A DNA stretch of 14,914 bases. Origin: Baffinella frigidus. Taxonomy: Eukaryota > Cryptophyceae > Cryptomonadales > Baffinellaceae. The notes under the pieces were generated by a model. The model made no database searches, was not told the origin of the DNA, and was given only the letters and a program-made list of their open reading frames with translations. Positions 12,801 to 14,914 of the stretch are shown here, one piece after another (positions within the stretch are counted from its first letter, which is position 1; each line of letters begins with the position of its first letter). Where the stretch lies: NCBI GenBank assembly GCA_026770585.1, contig MU646793.1, positions 94,512-109,425 of the forward strand. Reading direction: 5' to 3'. Made by a program: the position numbers and the translations under genes.

Positions 12801-14873
12801 CGGGATATGAAGACTGCGTACAAGCACGCCGACGGCCGCAAGGTTCAACCCTAAACCCTCAACTATAAACCGTAGAAACTGCGCGCGAAGGAGTAACGCC
12901 ATGGGGCCCCTAACGTCATGGGGAGGCCTGGACCCTCAACGTTTTTGCCCTCATCCGAGGCAGCCGCGACATTTGACGGATGGGTGGTTTTCCTGGTACG
13001 AAGCGTGCCGGTTTAGGCATAAACCGCAAGGTCTCATCCTAAAGAATCCTACTTCCCGGATGATTCTTCAGGATACTTCCCGGATGATTCTTTAGGATGA
13101 GACCTAGGGGGGGGGGCAGTTTATTATGAGCGAGGTACCATAGACCGCAAGGTGTCATCCTGCGTACAAACACGCCGCCGGCAGCACGGACTGTTCCTAT
13201 GCGCGAAGGAGAACGTCACAGGCGCCGCTACACACCTCACACCCTGAGGCGGGCCCGTCTTAGACCTCCAAAAACGGTCCCCCAAAAAACGGTTACCCTC
13301 CTGCAAGGCTCGCGCGACCGTTGACGGATGGGCGGTTGTCCTGGTGCTTTCTCTGCAGTCCTTTCTACGGAAGGGCGTGTCGTTGGGCTATGTTGGGAGC
13401 ATTTAAAACCTCAAGGACCTAAAATGGTACGTACCAGACCTTGCGGCATTAACCGCGAGGTCTCGTCCCTACGCGTGAAGGAGAACGTCGTGGGACCCCC
13501 TAGACTCCTCGCCCCACGGCGGGCCCGTCTTAGACTTGTTGCTCCGAGATGAGCCCGTGCTAGACTCCTGACCACGAGGCGGGCTCGTCCTAGACTCTCA
13601 CCCCGAGGCGGGCCCGTTCCTAGACGGGGTCCTCACAAGGAGACGGCAGCGGCTCGCCGCGCGTGCCGGTCACGTTTCAGGGTCGGGTGCGTAACTTCTC
13701 GCGGGCGCGAGACTTCTCGCGGGCGCTCGAAGTCCAAGCTCTGCCCGAGTTTTATTCTGGCTCGTCCTTGAAAGTATTTAAGAGGATAAATTCAGTACAA
13801 ACGGGCGTATAGAAAGCCTTGAGGACGAGCTAGAATAAACCTCGGATAGAGCTAGAAGTCAGGCGCGCGGACGGTGCTCAAGATGTCAGACACGCGGGGC
13901 GTGAGATGTCAGAACCTCTGACGCACGGGGCGTACGATGCCTCACGAGGGGCGCGGGTGTGGGCGCAATCCCTGAACCCTACACCGTATCGGCAGATCGA
14001 CGGGAAGCGGATCCTGGTGGATGTCGAGCGCGGGCGGACTGTCAAGGACTGGAAGCCCCGCCGCCTCGGTACGCCCGACACCCTGAACCCTAAACCCTAA
14101 ACCCTGCGCCCCGAAACCCTACACCATGCACCGTGCACCCGAGACACGAAACACGGAACCCGAAACCCTGCATGGTCACGGTGCTGGGTTCAGGGTTCGA
14201 ACCCTGAACCCTGCACCGTGAAGGACTGGAAGCCCCGCCGCCTGGGTACCCTAACCCCGAAAACCGAAAACCGAAACCCCAAATCGCAAACCCTACACCC
14301 TGCACCCCAAACCATGACCCCCAGACGCCAACCGAGGCTGGGTACACCCTACCGAAACCGAAATAAACCCTTGCCGAAATAAACCCTTGCCCCTAAACCC
14401 TGCACCCCGAAACCCTACACCATGCACCCTGAACCCGACACAGAAAACACGGAACACGGAACCCGAAAACCTGCATCCCGAACCCTGAACCCTGTACGGT
14501 CAAGGACTGGAAGCCCCGCTGCCTCGGTACCGTAACCCCGGAACCCTCAACTCTTGGTGCACCCTGGGTAAACCCCAAACCCTTGGCACACCCTATGTAC
14601 CCTCACCCCGGAACCCTTAACCCGAAACCCGGGAACCAAAAACCGAGACCCGAGACCCGAGACCCGAGACCCGAAACCCTACACCATAAACCCTGAACCC
14701 TGAACGCTACACGTCAACCCCAGACCCCTGAACCCCACGCCCTGAACCCAGGCGGCGGGCTGGGGTCCTCGCGCAAGGACCGGCCCAAGAAGACCAAGAT
14801 GGAGAAGGCCGAGATCAAGAAGCAGACGGCCGCGGCTGCCCGCGCCGACAAGCTCCGCGCTGCCCGCCATGCG
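9762..14873 (+). CDS. SNRNP70: U1 snRNP 70-kDa protein (U1-70K), 5' part, 6 exons, runs off the right edge
   Basis: U1-70K binds stem-loop 1 of U1 snRNA through its RRM and helps U1 snRNP recognise 5' splice sites in the nucleus. Exons 9762-9854, 10016-10180, 10643-10774, 12717-12842, 13996-14068 and 14752-14873 join in phase to 711 nt, 237 codons. Residues 1-86 hold the U1-70K N-terminal domain ([15 protein letters not shown], then an Arg/Glu-rich helix [19 protein letters not shown]). The RRM follows, with RNP2 LFVGRL at about 110-115 and RNP1 KGYGFIEF at about 148-155. The diagnostic [30 protein letters not shown] signature comes next, then a Lys/Ala-rich tail. The Arg-rich C-terminus is outside the window. 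The gene is divergent from PP2A-A. Introns 1-2 are compact, while introns 3-5 carry repeats and exon-edge copies. Confidence 0.96.
9855..10015 (+). other. U1-70K intron 1 (161 nt)
   Basis: CAG|GTGGGA to CAG|GTCGGC, phase 0. Unique sequence without heptamers. Confidence 0.88.
10016..10180 (+). CDS. SNRNP70: U1-70K exon 2
   Basis: Residues 32-86. The acceptor is ATCCAG|GTCGGC. It encodes [18 protein letters not shown] and then a charged helix with [18 protein letters not shown], the Arg/Glu-rich region just before the RRM. The donor is ACG|GTCTTT. Confidence 0.9.
10181..10642 (+). other. U1-70K intron 2 (462 nt)
   Basis: ACG|GTCTTT to CAG|GTGGCG. G-rich unique sequence, in which no telomere-like arrays, exon copies or genes are seen. 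Confidence 0.88.
10643..10774 (+). CDS. SNRNP70: U1-70K exon 3 (first half of the RRM)
   Basis: Residues 87-130: [20 protein letters not shown] then [20 protein letters not shown] and EMEQ. RNP2 is LFVGRL, preceded by the usual D-YK/FKTLFV context. The acceptor is GTCAG|GTGGCG, the donor CAG|GTGCGA. Confidence 0.96.
10800..11080. repeat. Pyrimidine-rich repeats with ACGAACAACCCTAC
   Basis: ACGAACAACC recurs at about 10843, 10901, 10989 and, as CGCACAACC, 11053. It alternates with CCTACACCTGCACCCC units. All are C-rich on the sense strand. Confidence 0.88.
10929..10941 (+). repeat. Short exon-3 3'-edge copy with donor
   Basis: TGAGATGGAGGAG|GTGCTC against GCGAGATGGAGCAG|GTGCGA at the real exon-3 end. 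It lies downstream of exon 3 and keeps the GT. The match is short, so it is less certain than the others. Confidence 0.6.
11105..11522. repeat. Inverted copy of the bidirectional promoter with both first-exon starts, inside U1-70K intron 3
   Basis: Reverse-complement copy of 9437-9870. On the minus strand, 11213 down to 11121 reads as U1-70K exon 1 (F to V and Y to C changes) with its CAG|GTGGGA donor. On the plus strand, 11490 onward reads [12 protein letters not shown], the PP2A-A start with two substitutions, before similarity stops near 11522. The promoter in between is largely intact. It is a pseudogenic fragment for both coding parts, and possibly a live promoter. Confidence 0.92.
11827..11875. 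other. Short inverted and direct repeats in unique intron sequence
   Basis: TGCTATTTT at about 11809 pairs with AAAATAGCA at about 11838. CTGAATCAGTTGCG (about 11759) recurs as CTGAATCAGTCGCG (about 11858). The meaning is unknown. Confidence 0.5.
11951..12030. repeat. 19-bp tandem repeat, four units
   Basis: Units CGTGAGAGCTGCAGGGGCA and CGTGAGAGGTGTAGGGGGG alternate over 11951-12026. They are purine-rich on the sense strand, an exception in this intron. Confidence 0.93.
12279..12465. repeat. Tandem duplicated segment, about 100 bp
   Basis: GTTCGGCTGAGAGT ... CTGGTACTACCCCTGTC occurs twice. Inside the first copy AGTGACTGATTGGATTTAGA is itself repeated (12297, 12325). Confidence 0.9.
12525..12716. 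repeat. C-rich telomere-like units (AACCCTGAACC, CCCCAAACTC)
   Basis: Degenerate CCCTGAA, CCCTAAA and CCCCAAA units leading to the exon-4 acceptor. The strand is opposite to the arrays in the PP2A-A introns, and so the same with respect to transcription. Confidence 0.9.
12717..12842 (+). CDS. SNRNP70: U1-70K exon 4 (second half of the RRM)
   Basis: Residues 131-172: [20 protein letters not shown], then [20 protein letters not shown] and RK. RNP1 is KGYGFIEF. The acceptor AAACAG closes a C-rich heptamer stretch. The donor is AAG|GTTCAA, and CCCTAAACCC begins six bases downstream of the exon end. Confidence 0.97.
13029..13105. repeat. Perfect 20-bp stem-loop
   Basis: AGGTCTCATCCTAAAGAATC at 13029 is the exact reverse complement of 13086-13105. 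The loop contains TACTTCCCGGATGATTCTT, which is repeated at 13074. Confidence 0.95.
13160..13184 (+). repeat. Exon-4 3'-region copy, degenerate
   Basis: CTGCGTACAAACACGCCGCC matches the exon-4 segment starting at 12814 (CTGCGTACAAGCACGCCGAC). It is followed by a GCGCGAAGGAG block that also follows the real exon at about 12881. The donor GT is not kept at the equivalent place. Confidence 0.75.
13515..13626. repeat. GGCGGGCCCGTCTTAGAC tandem units
   Basis: Four degenerate units of about 30 bp ending in TAGAC. Another single unit is at 13247-13265. Confidence 0.85.
13745..13845. repeat. Stem-loop with arms of about 29 bp
   Basis: CCGAGTTTTATTCTGGCTCG at 13745 pairs imperfectly with CGAGCTAGAATAAACCTCGG ending at 13845. 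It lies in unique, AT-richer sequence. Confidence 0.88.
13996..14068 (+). CDS. SNRNP70: U1-70K exon 5
   Basis: Residues 173-196 plus one base: [20 protein letters not shown] then PRRL, the strongest U1-70K signature, just after the RRM. The acceptor is CGGCAG, the donor G|GTACGC. Two copies of its 3' edge with their GT lie downstream in intron 5. Confidence 0.97.
14218..14245 (+). repeat. Exon-5 3'-edge copy with donor
   Basis: GTGAAGGACTGGAAGCCCCG, then CCGCCTGG|GTACCC. It encodes VKDWKPRRL in frame with the exon pattern, and the donor GT is kept. Confidence 0.95.
14499..14526 (+). repeat. Exon-5 3'-edge copy with donor
   Basis: GTCAAGGACTGGAAGCCCCG, then CTGCCTCG|GTACCG. One mismatch to the real exon edge (CGC to TGC, Arg to Cys). 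The donor GT is kept. Confidence 0.95.
14752..14873 (+). CDS. SNRNP70: U1-70K exon 6 (last visible)
   Basis: The split glycine gives [19 protein letters not shown] across the junction, then a Lys/Ala-rich stretch ending [10 protein letters not shown]. The acceptor is CCCAG. The end at 14873 is inferred from GTACCC followed by a CT-rich, intron-like sequence, and could be wrong because the window ends 41 nt later. Confidence 0.85.
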
Positions 14874-14914
14874 GTACCCCTCCCCTCCTCTCTCGGTCTG
14901 CGTCTCCCTCTCCC
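14874..14914 (+). other. U1-70K intron 6 (start only)
   Basis: GTACCCCTCCCCTCC and on to the window edge, strongly CT-rich on the sense strand like the other introns here. Confidence 0.75.

Larger units (their letters stand above)
12843..13995 (+). other. U1-70K intron 4 (1153 nt): degenerate long tandem repeats and stem-loops
   Basis: Begins GTTCAA then CCCTAAACCCTCAAC. The middle (12880-13626) is built of degenerate repeats sharing GCGCGAAGGAG-AACG, ACCGCAAGGTCTCATCCT, TTGACGGATGGGYGGTT and GGCGGGCCCGTCTTAGAC. It includes a partial copy of the exon-4 end, two stem-loops and unique sequence to 13970. CCCTGAACCCTACACC precedes the acceptor. Confidence 0.85.
14080..14750. repeat. C-rich telomere-like heptamer arrays
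   Basis: Degenerate heptamers including CCCTAAACCCTAAACCC at 14086-14104. A local palindrome, GGGTTCAGGGTTCGAACCCT, at about 14187-14206 is the one place with both polarities. Confidence 0.93.
14069..14751 (+). other. U1-70K intron 5 (683 nt): C-rich heptamers and two exon-5 donor copies
   Basis: Begins GTACGCCCGACACCCTGAAC and is almost entirely CCCTGAA, CCCTAAA, CCCGAAA and CCCCAAA units, broken by the copies at 14218 and 14499 and by GACCCGA units at 14645-14672. Confidence 0.92.

Overview
This is a eukaryotic nuclear window from an intron-dense, GC-rich genome. It holds the 5' parts of two divergently transcribed housekeeping genes that share one 280-bp promoter. No bacterial, organellar, rRNA or tRNA features were seen. 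On the minus strand (start codon at 9481, running left off the window) is the scaffold (A/PR65) subunit of protein phosphatase 2A. Eleven exons give 379 in-frame residues, HEAT repeats about 1 to 10 of 15. On the plus strand (start codon at 9762, running right off the window) is the U1 snRNP 70-kDa protein. Six exons give 237 residues: N-terminal U1 domain, full RRM and start of the basic tail. All exon joins were made by reading frame plus family conservation, and every inferred intron is GT-AG. The abundant heptamers, including a perfect (TTTAGGG)8, suggest a lineage with the plant/algal telomere type. A microalga such as a cryptophyte or green alga is plausible, but the species cannot be fixed from sequence alone.

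Layout: 1-8300 is the distal part of the PP2A-A gene, small exons (51-110 nt) in large repeat-filled introns. 8301-10774 is a compact core with the first four PP2A-A exons, the shared promoter and the first three U1-70K exons, and its introns are short and free of telomere-like repeats. 10775-14914 is the distal U1-70K gene, again with large repeat-filled introns.

The striking signal is in the introns. (1) About twenty extra copies of exon edges lie inside them. Copies of an exon's 5' edge always lie upstream of that exon and copies of a 3' edge always lie downstream, usually with the splice dinucleotide kept. This is what repeated duplication of segments spanning splice junctions would leave, and it gives the transcripts arrays of decoy or alternative splice sites. 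(2) Telomere-like heptamer arrays fill the same introns. They are almost always C-rich (CCCTAAA-like) on the sense strand, so their polarity flips between the two genes, and several begin within a few bases of a donor site. (3) The shared promoter with both start codons and first-exon sequence is duplicated in inverted orientation inside U1-70K intron 3. (4) None of 17 donor sites has A at +4, and 11 have C, unlike the usual GTRAGT. One of the two genes here encodes the protein of the particle that reads donors. Long + strand frames encoding GFRVSGFG-like or TPHTPHPT-like peptides are translated repeats, not genes.
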